This document shows, in pieces, positions 34,719 to 45,554 of a stretch of DNA of 64,000 nucleotides. The notes below the pieces were generated by a model, which worked only from the letters and a program-made list of their open reading frames with translations, made no database searches and was not told the DNA's origin. The DNA lies in NCBI GenBank assembly GCA_025618425.1, contig CM046842.1, positions 30,334,081 through 30,398,080 of the forward strand. The letters run 5' to 3'. The DNA comes from Heliocidaris tuberculata. Its lineage: Eukaryota > Echinodermata > Echinoidea > Camarodonta > Echinometridae. Position 1 is the first letter of the stretch; each line of letters starts with the position of its first letter. A program made the position numbers and the translations under genes.

Positions 34719-35138
34719 TCAGACCCAACTTCTGAAAACCGAGCACAGGTATATACTCCAAAAACGGCGTATAAATAAAGAGCCCTCATCGTTCAGTGCG
34801 AGGCAGTGTGTACAAAAGGCATGGGGAAAATCTTGCAAAGTCTACCAGCCAACGATATATAATTTTTAAAAAATAATGCTGCGTGCCAATTATCTTCAAA
34901 ATCCTTGAATGATTCGTCATATGAACTGACTTTCAAATGACAAACGTTTGAAATAAATATATCCGCAGCATTATTTTTGAAAAATATATTATCAACAGCA
35001 GGTCGACATTGCACGATATTCCCCATGTCTTTTGTACACACTGTCTCACACTGAACGATGAGGGCTCTATATTCATCTTGCTCCATACGCCGTTTTCGGA
35101 GTATATTTCTGTGCTCGGTTTTCCGGAGTTGGGTCTAA
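34719..35138. repeat. Foldback element (CAGACCCAACT ends)
   Basis: CAGACCCAACTTCTGAAAAC and CGGAGTTGGGTCT are inverted, as are GCCCTCATCGTTCAGTG and CACTGAACGATGAGGGC. The loop is near 34920. No other copy was seen. Confidence 0.75.
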
Positions 35139-35199
35139 CTGATAAGTAAAAACAGCCCCGGCTCTCAGCACACAACGTATAATAAGACAATAATATAAT

Positions 35200-35769
35200 G
35201 GCCCGTTGCATAAAAATTAACATTAACCCTTTCAGGACAGGAATTATTTAAGGGCTAAATTGATCACATTTTGTTCTTCAAATTGGCAACAATAATATTT
35301 TTCTTTCAGTGCTACATAGTTCTAATAAGATGTAATGTCTTTGAAAACGACACACATGGTTAAGAATTGTGTTGAAAGGTTTTTAAAAATTGCCAATTTT
35401 GATAAAAAACAATGATTTTGAACATCTCAATGTGTTGCCAATTTAAGGATTTTAAAGCTTATTCTCCTCTTTTAAATTCCTGGCATCTAACGCAATGTGG
35501 TCATGCAACAAAAATGCACACAGTGTGTGCAGAAATTTTTGCTCTTTCTACTCATGTATCTGGTATATTTTTTAGAACTCTGAATCAAAAGTTATTAAGC
35601 CAAACCACAAAATGTGGTCAATTGTCTTGAAAGGGTTAATGGTAACTCTGCCGTTAATGGGTATCTTCCATAGAAACCTTGAATTTTATTGTCTGTTGAG
35701 CAGTGTTACAATGGTAGTTAACATTGATGGCAGAGTTACCATTAATGGTAAGTTTTATGCAACGGGGCC
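35200..35769. repeat. Short foldback (GCCCGTTGCATAAAA ends) split by a family F MITE
   Basis: GGCCCGTTGCATAAAAATTA on the left pairs with TTTTATGCAACGGGGCC on the right. Subtracting the insert 35223-35639 leaves a ~150-bp palindrome with GGTAACTCTGCC/GGCAGAGTTACC stems, similar in size and build to family B. Confidence 0.75.
35223..35639. mobile_element. piggyBac-like MITE, family F, copy 4 (nested)
   Basis: TTAACCCTTTCAGGACAGGA and TTGTCTTGAAAGGGTTAA are the tips; TTAA lies at both ends inside the host palindrome's own TTAATGG sequence. Confidence 0.87.
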
Positions 35770-35874
35770 ATGGATAGCAAGACAATGTGAATATAATTCT
35801 TAGTCACATCATGAATGTATTCAGGTGTGGATACAAATATGAAAGTGGAATAGACAGCAACATCACAATCGAAA

Positions 35875-36140
35875 TACGAGCAGAAAGAGAGTGAGAAAGA
35901 GAGTGAGAAAGAGAGTGAGAAAGAGCTCGAGCTCGAAGGACTGATGAGTGAGAGAGAGAGAGAGAGAGAGGGGAGGAGTTAGAAAGAGAGAGAGAGCTAG
36001 AAAGAGAGAGAGAAAGAGAGATAGAGATCTAGGAAGTGAGGAGAAAAGTGAGAAGGGACAAAAGTAGACAAGGAAAGGGAAAGAAAGAGAAAGAGAGAGA
36101 GAGCTAGGGGGAGCTACGGAGAAAAAGAGGGAGAGGGAGA

Positions 36141-36176
<36 letters not shown>

Positions 36177-36185
36177 AGGAAAAAA
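35875..36185. repeat. (GA)n-rich low-complexity tract
   Basis: Long purine run of GA and AGAGAG units on this strand. The opposite-strand frame is Leu-Ser only. Confidence 0.9.
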
Positions 36186-36309
36186 ACATCGATATAGCTG
36201 CAAAAAAGAGTCAACCTCTACTCATGGACCTACTACTACTTCTTCCTAGTAGGTCCATGCTCTACTCAACCACAGAACGCAGATCGCAAGATAGCAAGAT
36301 GTATGCTTA

Positions 36310-37046
36310 ATTTACATTGCCCCGGGCGCCGTACGATAAATTGGTCTACGATTTTCCGTGCGATTTTGGGGGCATCGTATAGGTTGCTACGGGCTACGGT
36401 GTTTGTGTTCACATTATCTACGAGCATCGTGCCATTACTTGTATTGGCCCACGGGGGCAGGCCGGGGGAAATCTGTACAGAGGCTGCTGTAGGATATTGT
36501 ACGGAAATCGTGCAATTTCAGTGCAGTTGCCGTACAGTCTCCGCAGCCTCCACAAGGAAATCGTACGGAGCCCATCTGAAAAAGGTTTTGCCCGTCTTAA
36601 GGCGGCTGCACGGCCATGGTGCGGGAGCTGAGGGGTTGCCGCGGGATAACTGCTCAATATCACGGGCACTGCACGGGCAGCAAACGGCAACCTTGCGATA
36701 GCTGTGCGATGGCCGTGCGAATGTACCAAGGGTCTACAATCTCTATACTATTTTTTTTTTTTTTTTGCCCATGTTCACCAAAAAATCTTGCGTTTACTGC
36801 ACGATCAGCTCAAGGTCTCCGCGCGATGCCCGTGCCGGGATTGGGGATTGTGCAATGCCACCTACGACATGTCTACGGACTACGGGCTTATGATTTTTTC
36901 AAATTTGGATAACTTAACGCGAAACAAAATCGTAGAGGCCGCAGAGCCCTTGAATCCGTAAGAAAATCTACGGCCGCCTCCTATACCTCCGCACGGAGGC
37001 CGCACGGCAGGATACGGGTCCCGTAGAATCCCAGGCCAAATGTAAA
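36310..37046. repeat. CpG-rich element with many short dyad motifs
   Basis: TTTACATTGCCCCGGG at the left and CAGGCCAAATGTAAA at the right give weak terminal inverted repeats. Between them the sequence is dense in variants of CGTACGG, CCGTGCG, GCACGG and CTACGG, unlike the AT-rich flanks. Frames through it (up to 132 codons) exist on both strands and look like shadows of the repeated motifs. Confidence 0.6.
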
Positions 37047-37122
37047 CGAGGCAAAAGCGATCTGAGTAAGAATAATATAATTCAGATAATATTTAGAAGT
37101 CAAAACGCACCTGGTATAAACA

Positions 37123-37367
37123 TGACGGACAAAGAGAGTGGACAAAATAAACAACCCTTCATTTTACCCTTCACAATGGTTCTGGTAGACAAAAGAACAT
37201 CCTTCATTGCTATTCTGTAAAAATATATAGAACATATGTCACATGCATATTCACCTGTTCTACTTATTTTACATAACAGAAGTGTAGGGATGTTCTTTTG
37301 TCTACCAGAGCAATTGTGGAGGATAGAATGAGGGTTGTTTATTTTGTCCACTCTCTTTGTCCATCAG
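37123..37367. repeat. Foldback element (GGACAAAGAGAGTGGACAAA ends)
   Basis: GGACAAAGAGAGTGGACAAA is mirrored by TTTGTCCACTCTCTTTGTCC. The inner TAGACAAAAGAACATCC is mirrored by GGATGTTCTTTTGTCTA. Confidence 0.85.
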
Positions 37368-37589
37368 GATAGGCATACACTATGAAATGCCTATCCTCAT
37401 GCTGCATTACGGAATTTCCACTCAAACAAATCCACTTTAATGGAATGACAAAATACATGGATTTAATGGAAGAAATTCAACAACAAAGCTGAACAACAGG
37501 TGTTTTGATCCCACAAAGGTGAAAAACCTTCCAACCCAGTTCCCTAGAAAATTATTTCAGTGGGTGGGTGGAATAATGTTAACAAAACT

Positions 37590-38060
37590 CATAACTATCA
37601 TTATTTTGCTTTTGCTCACAACTAAGAACTTCTTGTCGCTTGTGCATTGTAGATCTCGAGAGAACTTGGATATACTACAGGATATGAATCTAGATAGAAA
37701 TCATTGTATAATGCTAGGAGATTTCGACATTAATCTGTTGGCTGGTAATGATAAAACAAATTAGTTTTTATTTATGACAGAATGATTTCGTCCCGGGACT
37801 TCGTATGCGCCAATTAATCTCTAGCACAAATTGAATTTCTACCTACCACAAGTTCTTCACTCATTGACCACATACATTAAAAAAATTCTACTTATCCTAT
37901 CCAGTCGTGATGTATTGAAGTTGGAATCTCTGACCACTTACCTGTGTAGGGTATATTTGAAACCTTGGCAGGTACACCAGAGAATAGAAAGCTTCACTTT
38001 AAAAATCTATCGACAGTTTTCCTTAGACGCTTTTCATGATGCTTCGAATAATATCCAGTG
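37590..38060 (+). pseudogene. LINE endonuclease relic
   Basis: The frame at 37519-37764 contains CIMLGDFDINLL, the usual endonuclease motif of Jockey/CR1-group LINEs (compare GDFNVD in the LINE at 40 kb). It is followed, after stops and frame changes, by a SLTTYI stretch that fits the later S-L-I-D-x-I region in degraded form. No reverse transcriptase follows. It is a decayed 5' fragment. Confidence 0.6.
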
Positions 38061-38149
38061 ACTAGATGTTTTTGAATACCTGTTATAAACATGCTCCGAA
38101 TGAAAGTCTGAAACTCTGAAATTCTGCTTTCTGGCAGAATTTCGACCGC

Positions 38150-38400
38150 ATGCTTGTCAGAGAATATTTGAGTAAAAAGACACCCCAAAATAATTTTTTT
38201 AATACTTGTCAGAGAATTTTTGAGTAAAAAGTCCCCCCAAAATGAAATATACTGATAACCATTTTTAAAATGAAAAGTCCCCCCCCCCCAATGCTGATAA
38301 TCTTTTTTTTTTTGTCAGAGAATTTTTGAATAAAAAGACCCCCCCCCCCAAAAAAAAAAGAGATGCTGATAATCATTTTTTTTTTTGCTTGTCAGAGAAG
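38150..38400. repeat. Direct repeats of TTGTCAGAGAATTTTTGA with poly-C/poly-T
   Basis: CTTGTCAGAGAATNTTTGAGTAAAAAG occurs near 38151 and 38207 and, slightly changed, near 38313, each followed by a poly-C run. A GCTGATAATC motif separates later units. Confidence 0.7.
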
Positions 38401-38807
38401 TTTTGTACTACACAGAGAAAACGCTTTTTAAAAATGCATACAGTTGTTTACAATATGAACTGAACAACCCGTTGTACAGCTCACATTGCAAACGATTTGT
38501 TTAGGTATTAAACAGGTTGTATAAGTTCTTATGCAACCTTTTGAACAGCGTTTTTACTGTGTATGTACTTACCACGAACTGTCTTATTGCCTGTTCAACT
38601 GTCATAGCAATGGGACTAAAGACTAAAGACCTACCGGTATCTGCCCACGAGTAAACTGTCGTAAACTTAAACCAAGAAAAGGGCAAGGCGTGTAATAAAT
38701 CAGTTACCGTACATCTACAAATTCATTACATAAACGTAAACAGTGTTATCAATACAGCGTTCTTCCTGCCTCCAATAAATGGAAATTCATCACATGTATC
38801 TTTACAG

Positions 38808-38859
38808 AAACTCCTCAACTGCTGGGTATGCTGTTTGATCTCCTGGACTGTCGTCGAAG
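38808..38859 (+). CDS. Cys-loop (nicotinic-type) receptor subunit, first visible exon (signal peptide part)
   Basis: Six exons (38808-38859, 43728-43885, 44319-44363, 45289-45398, 46044-46579, 47305-47726) each have AG/GT borders and matching phases. Together they give 1,323 nt, that is 440 codons plus stop. This first one encodes KLLNCWVCCLISWTVVEG, a hydrophobic segment placed where the signal peptide of a nicotinic-type subunit ends; its border lies after TTTACAG and before GTAAGT in phase 1. No in-frame ATG precedes it, so the exon with the start codon was not found. The subunit is predicted to sit in the plasma membrane as part of a pentameric ligand-gated channel. The ligand is uncertain. 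Confidence 0.6.
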
Positions 38860-39313
38860 GTAAGTTACCCACAATTCAATTGGATTTCGTTCCGTCCATA
38901 CATGCCATAGCAGCCAAATTCTTCAACATTAGTCAATTTTGATGACCCCATCGACTTCTGCTAGGTTGTGAGAGTAATAAGCAAATTAGAAGACAGTTCC
39001 AGGGTTGTTGAAAAGGAGAGGGGGAAGGGGGAAGGGAGGGGGGGGGGGGTTGGGTGGCCGGAAAGTTAAAAAAAAACCACGAGAGTCAACGTTATCAGGG
39101 TATACCGTTACATACTTTTTGGATTATGAATCAATGAATGATTTTGAATATGAATTATATAGCCCCCCCCCCCCCCGAAATTCTACGGGGGTTCGATTTT
39201 CAGCCTATGCGAAACCGTCTGTGCTTGTAGAAGTGGCATATGTAGGGATGGGGGGAGGGGGAGGAGAGGCACAACCGGATCTTGCCCCTCTTAAAACCAA
39301 TGTGGCATTTTAA

Positions 39314-39314
<1 letters not shown>

Positions 39315-39360
<46 letters not shown>
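39315..39360. repeat. (TA)n microsatellite
   Basis: A run of TA dinucleotides followed by CA/TACA repeats. Poly-G and poly-C runs near 39041 and 39165 lie in the same intron. Confidence 0.9.
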
Positions 39361-39369
<9 letters not shown>

Positions 39370-39379
39370 ATACATATAC

Positions 39380-39530
39380 ACTCACACACGTTAGTATGTC
39401 AAACACATTTATTTAAATGTATATAAAAGAGCAATGTAGATAAAATTCCTTGCTCAAGGGCATACGTGCCGTGCCGAGGATCCTCGCATTTCCAGTCGAG
39501 TGTTGTAACCACTCGGCTACGACACTTCTA
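39380..39530 (-). mobile_element. tRNA-derived SINE, family S1, antisense copy
   Basis: On the minus strand it reads GTGTCGTAGCCGAGTGGTTA, CTCGACTGGAAATGCGAGG and TGCCCTTGAGCAAGGAATTT, in the order of the copy at 2236-2400. The B box is degraded here. Confidence 0.75.
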
Positions 39531-40013
39531 CAAGTGTATAAACCAGCGAGAAATGTACAACTTCTCCCCCCCCCCCACCCCCCCCCCCCAAAAAATGACG
39601 GAAAATGCAATTAAAATGTCTAAATGTCTATGTATTTATTTTATTTTTAAAAACAATTATCTGGATCCCCTGAGTGCTTGAAAAACATCCGTTGGTTCTT
39701 TCTTTGTATGTATAAAGCAATATTACTTTTGCATTTTGAACGTATCCCATTTGGTATCTTACTTCCTGTAAAAAACCTTATGCAAAGAAGGTAATTTTTT
39801 TCTATATATATTTTAGATTATTTTCTGTTTTCCGAAGTCAAAAGGGTCAGAATTTAACAGGTACACCACACTCCACACTCATGTCAGGATTGACCGGGAG
39901 TAGGGTACAGGTCTCCAGAATCGCTGACAAGCAACTCCCCCCCCCCCCCGCCCCCCCCCGCCCCCCCAAAAAAAAAAAAAAAAAAAAAACCCCTGGTATC
40001 TCATACAGAGTTG

Positions 40014-42797
40014 TCATTTGTTATTTCCTTTTCGATGTCTTAGGTTTCTCAGAAACATGGTTAACTGAACACAGCACGTTGCCACATTTATCTGGTTATT
40101 CATCACTGTGTAAGAACAGATTACACAAACGTGGAGGTGGTGTTTCATTGTATATTAGAGATGTTATCATTCACCCAGCGAAAAGATGTAATCTTGAACA
40201 ATGATGTATGTGACTCTCTCTTTGTCGAAATTGACAATGACGCGGGCAAGAATGTTATTGTGGGTATAATTTATAAACCTCCTAATATAAACTCCGATGC
40301 TTTTACAGAAGCTCTTGAAAACATCTTGGGCTCTTTGAATAGAGAAAATAAACCCGTCTTTATAATGGGAGATTTTAACGTTGATATTCTTCAGTCTGAC
40401 AGAAACAGCTCGTCACAGCATTTTGTCAATACATTATTTAGCAATACCTTCTTTCCTTTAATTACTAGGCCCACTCGTATAACGGGAACTAGTGCCACAC
40501 TTATAGATAATATTTTAACTAACCGCCATGATGTTGAGTCAACAAGTGGTATACTGTATTGCGACATAACAGATCACCTACCTGTGTTCCATATTACGAC
40601 ACTGACCTCATCTTTCAATAAGCAATCTAAATCCCTACCAAGGTCAGTTAACAGAATAATCAACTCTGAACGAATCTTACATTTTAAGAACGTACTGCAA
40701 GGTACGGATTGGAATGACATTTTAGATTGTGATGACCCGAACGAAGCCTATAACCTATTTGAATCAAAACTGCATGTCTTATATGATGTCAATTTCCCTT
40801 TTTATAGTGCGAAAAGACGGGAAAACAAATTAAAACAATGGATGACTGATGGGTTGCTTAAATCAATAAAATATAAAAACAAGTTATACAAACAGTTTTT
40901 ACATAAACCCTCTAGCTCAAATGAATCAAAATATAAGCATTTTAGAAACCATTTGAATTCTTTGGTCAGACGTGTCAAAGTGAATTATTACAAAAGAAAA
41001 TTCCAACAATATAAAACTAACCTCAAGGCCACATGGTCTATTATCAACACATTGTTGAATAGGAAAGTTAAGAAGAAGTTAAGTGCTAATATGAAATGCA
41101 ATGGCAGTACCACAAACGATGCAAAAGAAATAGCAAATTCTTTTAATACCTTCTTTACTGAAATTGGACCATCTTTGGACAGATTAATACCCAATAGTCA
41201 AACGAATTTCCACAAATACCTCGATGATCATTATCCTCAAACCTTGTATTTTTATCCTACAAGAACTAAAGAAATATGTGATATAGTAAGTACTTTTCAA
41301 AATAGTAAAGCGCCAGGAATTGATGGGTTTAAACCTTGTGTAATTAAATCTGTCATCTCGGAACTTAGTGAACCTTTATGCCACATATTTAACTTGTCTC
41401 TAAGCAAAGGGATATTTCCACAGAAACTAAAGTTAGCTAAAGTTTCCCCAGTTTTTAAAAGTGGAAACAAGGAAGAATTAACTAATTACAGACCAATTTC
41501 TGTTCTTTCCGTTTTCTCAAAGATACTAGAACGAATTGTTTATAAACGCACCGTGGATTTCTTAGATAAACATAACATTCTCTGTAAAAAACAATATGGG
41601 TTCCGTAAAGGGTATTCTACGTCCATGGCTTTAATTGACCTTACTAACAAAATAATAGATGCTTTTGAGAGAAATGAGTATACCATAGGTATTTTTATTG
41701 ATTTATCGAAGGCATTCGATACTATAAATCACAAAATTCTACTATCTAAACTCAATCACTATGGTATTCGTGGTGTGTCACATGACTGGTTTACTAATTA
41801 TCTGAATAATCGTCAACAATGTACAAAATATGAATCTTCAATCTCGGAATTTAATAATATCTTATGTGGAGTTCCTCAGGGATCACTCTTAGGCCCTCTG
41901 TTGTTCTTAATATACATAAACGATATTCACAAATCTGCTCCAGAACTCTCTTTTGTTTTATATGCAGATGACACAAATATACTGTACTCTGACACAAATA
42001 TTAACTCTCTATGCAATATAGCCAATACAGAGTTAAGTAAAGTATGCGAATGGCTACAAGCCAATCGGCTATCTGTCAACTCCAAGAAATGCAATTTTAT
42101 TATATTCAGCAAAAAAGATAATATTCCTGGTTTAGATGAAGTAAATATAAAAGTGAACAATACAGAAATTGCAAGAGTTGAAAAAAACAAATTTCTAGGC
42201 GTTTGTATTGATAGTCGGTTGTCTTGGAAACCGCATATCCATGAAGTAGAAAATAAAATTGCCAAAAATATAGGCATTATACATAGACTTAATTTTCTGT
42301 TTCCTCAGAATGTTCTTCGAAGCTTGTATTGCTCTTTAGTCCTCCCATATTTATCGTATTGCACTCTTGTGTGGGGCAATACCTATGCGTCTAATATAAG
42401 TAAGCTAACTACATTACAAAAGAAGATAATAAGAACTGTTTGCGGTGTACCATCTGGAACCCACACTAACCCCTTATTTCATGACTTGAAACTTTTAAAA
42501 TTTGAAGATATTGTCAGTTACCAACAGTACGTTTTTATGTATAAGTGCATTTACAAATATCTCCCCGATCAGTTTTGTAATCTGTTTGACTTTAATTGTA
42601 ATCTTCATAATTATCCAACAAGATCTGTAAGAGACATTCATATTCCTAGACATAGAACAATTGCGTTTCAACAAAATATTCGTTTTTCTGGTCCCAAACT
42701 CTGGAACAACTTAAATGACTCTACTAAAACGTGCTCTTCACTCCATACATTTACTCGTACTTTAAAGAATATATACTTTGTACAATATAGTCAGTAG
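40014..42797 (+). pseudogene. CR1/L2-group LINE ORF2: endonuclease (5'-truncated, frameshifted) and reverse transcriptase
   Basis: The main frame (40131-42797, 888 codons counted from its first Met) carries endonuclease motifs GDFNVDILQ and TDHLPVFH. The reverse transcriptase follows with NYRPISVLS, LSKAFDTINH, GVPQGSLLGPLLF and the catalytic YADD at 41961-41972 (residue ~611). The C-terminal part has LGVCID and LSYCTLVWGN, usual after the RT palm in CR1/L2/Jockey-group elements. The endonuclease start lies in another frame (LGFSETWL, about 40040-40200) and must shift near 40190-40215, and its first part is missing. So this copy is 5'-truncated and carries at least one frameshift, although the RT is fully open. 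It encodes target-primed reverse transcription machinery. It lies in the first visible intron of the receptor gene, in the same orientation. Confidence 0.85.
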
Positions 42798-43062
42798 CAC
42801 ATATTGCAGATTTTTCTTGATTTTTTTTTTCTTCTTTTTTATCTTTTAGATTTGATTTTTTTATTTGTTTTTTTTTGTATGTTATGATTGTTGTTTAATA
42901 TTGTATATGTAAATAGGTACTGTAAAGGCGACCCCACCACAAGCCAAGTGCTTCTTGGGACCCTCGCCTCCTTCCACCACGTTCTTTTTGTGAATGTATT
43001 TGTATTTGATTATGATTATGAGAAGGAAATAAATATATTTTGAATCTGAATCTGAATCTGAG
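42798..43062 (+). mobile_element. LINE 3' UTR and (TGAATC)n tail
   Basis: T-rich DNA, then GGAAATAAATATATTT, then three to four TGAATC repeats (43041-43062). A hexamer tail instead of poly(A) is typical of this LINE group. A GCGACCCCACCACAAGCCAA segment sits in between. Confidence 0.8.
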
Positions 43063-43132
43063 TGCAAGTATAGTCATAATCGTCACCTTTTACCGTGTTT
43101 GGTATACAACCAATTTTATAATTCTTATAGAT

Positions 43133-43266
43133 CAGGGGCGGATCCAGGATTTTGTAAAAGAGGGGGCACAGAGCCGGAAAAGTACACAATTAAGGGGATT
43201 TTTTTTTCATTGTGTACTAAAAGAGGGGGCACGGGCCGGTTTTCCCCCTATGTAGATCCGCCACTG
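43133..43266. mobile_element. hAT-type MITE, copy 2
   Basis: CAGGGGCGGATCCAGGATTT and TAGATCCGCCACTG are inverted. The flanking octamers TTATAGAT and TAATAGAT differ at one position. It is a close relative of 22383-22539. Confidence 0.87.
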
Positions 43267-43439
43267 TAATAGATGTTTCGTTTATTTTAAGAAAATGGTG
43301 GAATTCGTAATGTTTTTCGAATCTCCACATGCATCCAACCTCATTAACTCCCTCTCTCCTGCACTCTCTCTATAGCCAATATCCTTGTAATATTATTATG
43401 TTATTGCCCCCGCCTTTTATTATGTTCTACCAGAGTCGT

Positions 43440-43727
43440 ACAATAGGGCGGGGGGGGGGGGGGGTCATCTCTTATTAAGCAGCGAGGTGGTCTATTTGAA
43501 ATTCTCTCTCTCTCTGACTCTCTCCCTCTTTCTACGCCCTCTCTCCCTCTATCTCTAGCTACCCCCTCTCTTTCTCGCTACCTCTTCCTCTCTCCCTCTC
43601 TCTACCACATCTCTCTCCCTCTATCTCGCTACCCCTCTCTCTTTCTATCTCTCTCTCTCTCTCTCTCACCCCCCATCACTCTCTCTCTCTCCTCCTCCTC
43701 CTTCTCCTCCTACGCCTTCATTGTCAG
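43440..43727. repeat. Poly-G and (CT)n tract before receptor exon
   Basis: A poly-G run (43449-43463) is followed by ~200 bases of CT/CTCC repeats that merge into the pyrimidine tract of the exon acceptor at 43721-43727. Confidence 0.85.
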
Positions 43728-43885
43728 GTGCTACACGTGAAGATGATGGAGATAGGGACACCATGGTACAATTATACAACGACTTGATAACCGACTACGG
43801 ACCAATCACGATTCGGCCAATCAAAAACCAAGCTTCACCTGTCGACGTCAAACTGCGAACTCTGGTCGATCTCGTGATCGATGTC
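43728..43885 (+). CDS. Cys-loop receptor subunit, exon (N-terminal extracellular domain)
   Basis: The exon follows CATTGTCAG and ends GATGTC|GTAAGC. It encodes 53 codons counting the split first one. MVQLYNDLITDYGPITIRPI corresponds to the N-terminal helix and first strand (compare the usual L-x-x-x-L-x-x-x-Y-x-x-x-x-R-P pattern), and VDVKLRTLVDLVIDV to the next conserved strand before the 45-nt exon. Confidence 0.83.
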
Positions 43886-43945
43886 GTAAGCGCTCTCATT
43901 CAAATTATTTCTTCTAACGTTATTTGCACTTTGAATACTCTATAC

Positions 43946-43989
43946 TTTAACAAGTAGTAATAGTGATAATAATAATAATAATAATAATG

Positions 43990-44038
<49 letters not shown>

Positions 44039-44205
44039 TAATAATAATAAGAATGATAATAACAATAGTAATAATAATAACTGAATAATGAAGATAATGA
44101 TAATAATAACAATAATAACGATAATGATGATAATAATAATAATAATAATAATAATGATAATAATGATAATAATATCAATATTAATTATAATGAAATAATA
44201 ATGAT
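43946..44205. repeat. (AAT)n/(GAT)n microsatellite in intron
   Basis: AATAATGATAAT-type trinucleotide repeats. Frames on the minus strand are Ile, Leu or Tyr runs only. Confidence 0.95.
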
Positions 44206-44318
44206 AATATACATAATAGCAGAATATCCGTGTTGTATTCAGAGCTTTAAAATGGCACAATTTGATTACTTACTTCATGTTTTTTTTTCTGGTTTATTTT
44301 CGTTTTTCCTTTTTATAG

Positions 44319-44363
44319 GATGAACCTCGGCAGCAGGTAACCGTCTTGTGTTCAATAAAATTG
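44319..44363 (+). CDS. Cys-loop receptor subunit, 45-nt exon
   Basis: It follows TTTTTATAG and ends TTG|GTAAGT, 15 codons in phase 0 (DEPRQQVTVLCSIKL). A 45-nt exon at this position is the classic third exon of nicotinic receptor genes, where D-E-x-x-Q-x-x-x-x-x-x-x-x-x is expected. The usual W of the following loop sits at the start of the next exon (IW). Confidence 0.85.
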
Positions 44364-44681
44364 GTAAGTCGATCAACATGATCAAAGACAGCGTAAAATT
44401 GAGAGAGAGAGAGAAAAAAACTTTTTAAAGGCGATACGGGTAAAGGGACGTCAGAAAAGGTAAATGCCGCCAAGATTCTTATGAATATGCTAATAGGAAA
44501 TTACTTAGTATCAATAATCGACAGTCAGTCGTTTTAGTTTTTAAAAAAATGTATGTTAGACAAGTGTACACCAACTTGAAATTCAATGGATCAATAAAGC
44601 ACGAAATACAAAAAAAAAAATATATATATATATAAGCTAATTGGTAAAAAAGAATAGAGATGAAAAGAGCTAATGCGTGCA

Positions 44682-44919
44682 CACTCTAAAAACAATCTAG
44701 TCAAATATGACTAGAATCAAGTCAAATTTAACTAGTATAACTGTTCCACGGGCACCTGCACTTTTCTAGTCAAAACTACCAGCTTCGGATTCGAAGTAAA
44801 CAGCATCCTAGTTAAAATGAACAGAATCCTAGTCAGAATGTCTAGAATCTGATTAAGAAAATATGGCCAGGCGATCTGATTAAAAAAAAAATGACCAGAC
44901 GTTTTTTTTTTTAGAATGT
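44682..44919. mobile_element. Short foldback, family H (CACTCTAAAAA ends)
   Basis: CACTCTAAAAACAATCTAGT is mirrored by CCAGACGTTTTTTTTTTTAG-AATGTG at the right. The interior carries CTAGTCAAA motifs, and the right half matches the left end of 17604-20780. Confidence 0.7.
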
Positions 44920-45288
44920 GGTCGCCACATAAATAAATAATATGCCACCTTCATTTCTGTATCTTCTGCCAAATCTTAACCTAGGACAACGCAGGAGAAT
45001 CCAACTAAAATATGTAGTTTCTCAAAGTTTCTCAAAGTTTGTATATCTGAAAATCATCATAGAATATACTCTCAATAAATTATCTTTTTCAAAATAGTAT
45101 TTCTACAATCATCTCATATGAAAACTGGGAGGTAATAACAAATTTTTAGAAGGGATACATATGACAAACATTTTGTGCAATTTCTGATTGTGTAAAAGGT
45201 GTATAACGTATGAGAGCATTGTAGCCCTTCATGCTTTTTTTTTTAAACCTAAAAAATAAACAAAAACCCCTTCTCTTCCGTATAACAG

Positions 45289-45398
45289 ATCTGGAGAGAT
45301 GAGTACCTAACATGGAATGAAAGTAACTACGGCGGAATAAATTCCTTCGAGGTGGACGTTGACAAGATATGGAGTCCATCGGTGACACTGTTGACGAG
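45289..45398 (+). CDS. Cys-loop receptor subunit, 110-nt exon (loop A region)
   Basis: It follows TATAACAG and ends ACGAG|GTAGGG. The 110-nt length is also the classic fourth exon length. IWRDEYLTWNESNYGGINSF fits the W-x-D-x-x-L-x-W-x-x-x-x-Y-G-G-I strand. KIWSPSVTLLTR occupies the loop A region; the usual W-x-P-D is changed to W-S-P-S and the L-Y-N that carries the loop A tyrosine to L-L-T. The ligand-binding aromatic at that position is therefore lost. Confidence 0.87.
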
Positions 45399-45408
45399 GT
45401 AGGGATCT

Positions 45409-45554
45409 GGCCCCATTTCATAAAACTTGATATCTATAACAAGTTACATTAACAGTTATAAGCTACTGAAATACTTGCATCTGATTGGCTGAGAGCAAAT
45501 TTGTCATAGATATGTGGCCGTTGTTAATGATAATAAGCTTTATGAAACGGGGCC
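45409..45554. repeat. Short foldback, family B, copy 7 (in receptor intron)
   Basis: GGCCCCATTTCATAAAACTT to TTTATGAAACGGGGCC, with the core TGATTGGCTGAGAGC. It starts just 11 bases after the exon boundary. Confidence 0.87.

Noticed and set aside
36303..36912. 132-, 103- and 98-codon frames
   Set aside because: Present on both strands of a repeated CpG-rich block, with no domain signature. They follow from few stops in GC-rich DNA.
38150..38400. CRISPR-like array
   Set aside because: Few units, no constant spacers, homopolymer slippage, and an animal genome context.
40014..40204. Separate small gene in the frame before the LINE
   Set aside because: Its later part is the shifted start of the LINE endonuclease (SETWL motif), and its earlier part is poly-C/poly-A low complexity.
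43900..44260. Two frames of Ile/Leu/Tyr
   Set aside because: Caused by the AAT/GAT microsatellite.
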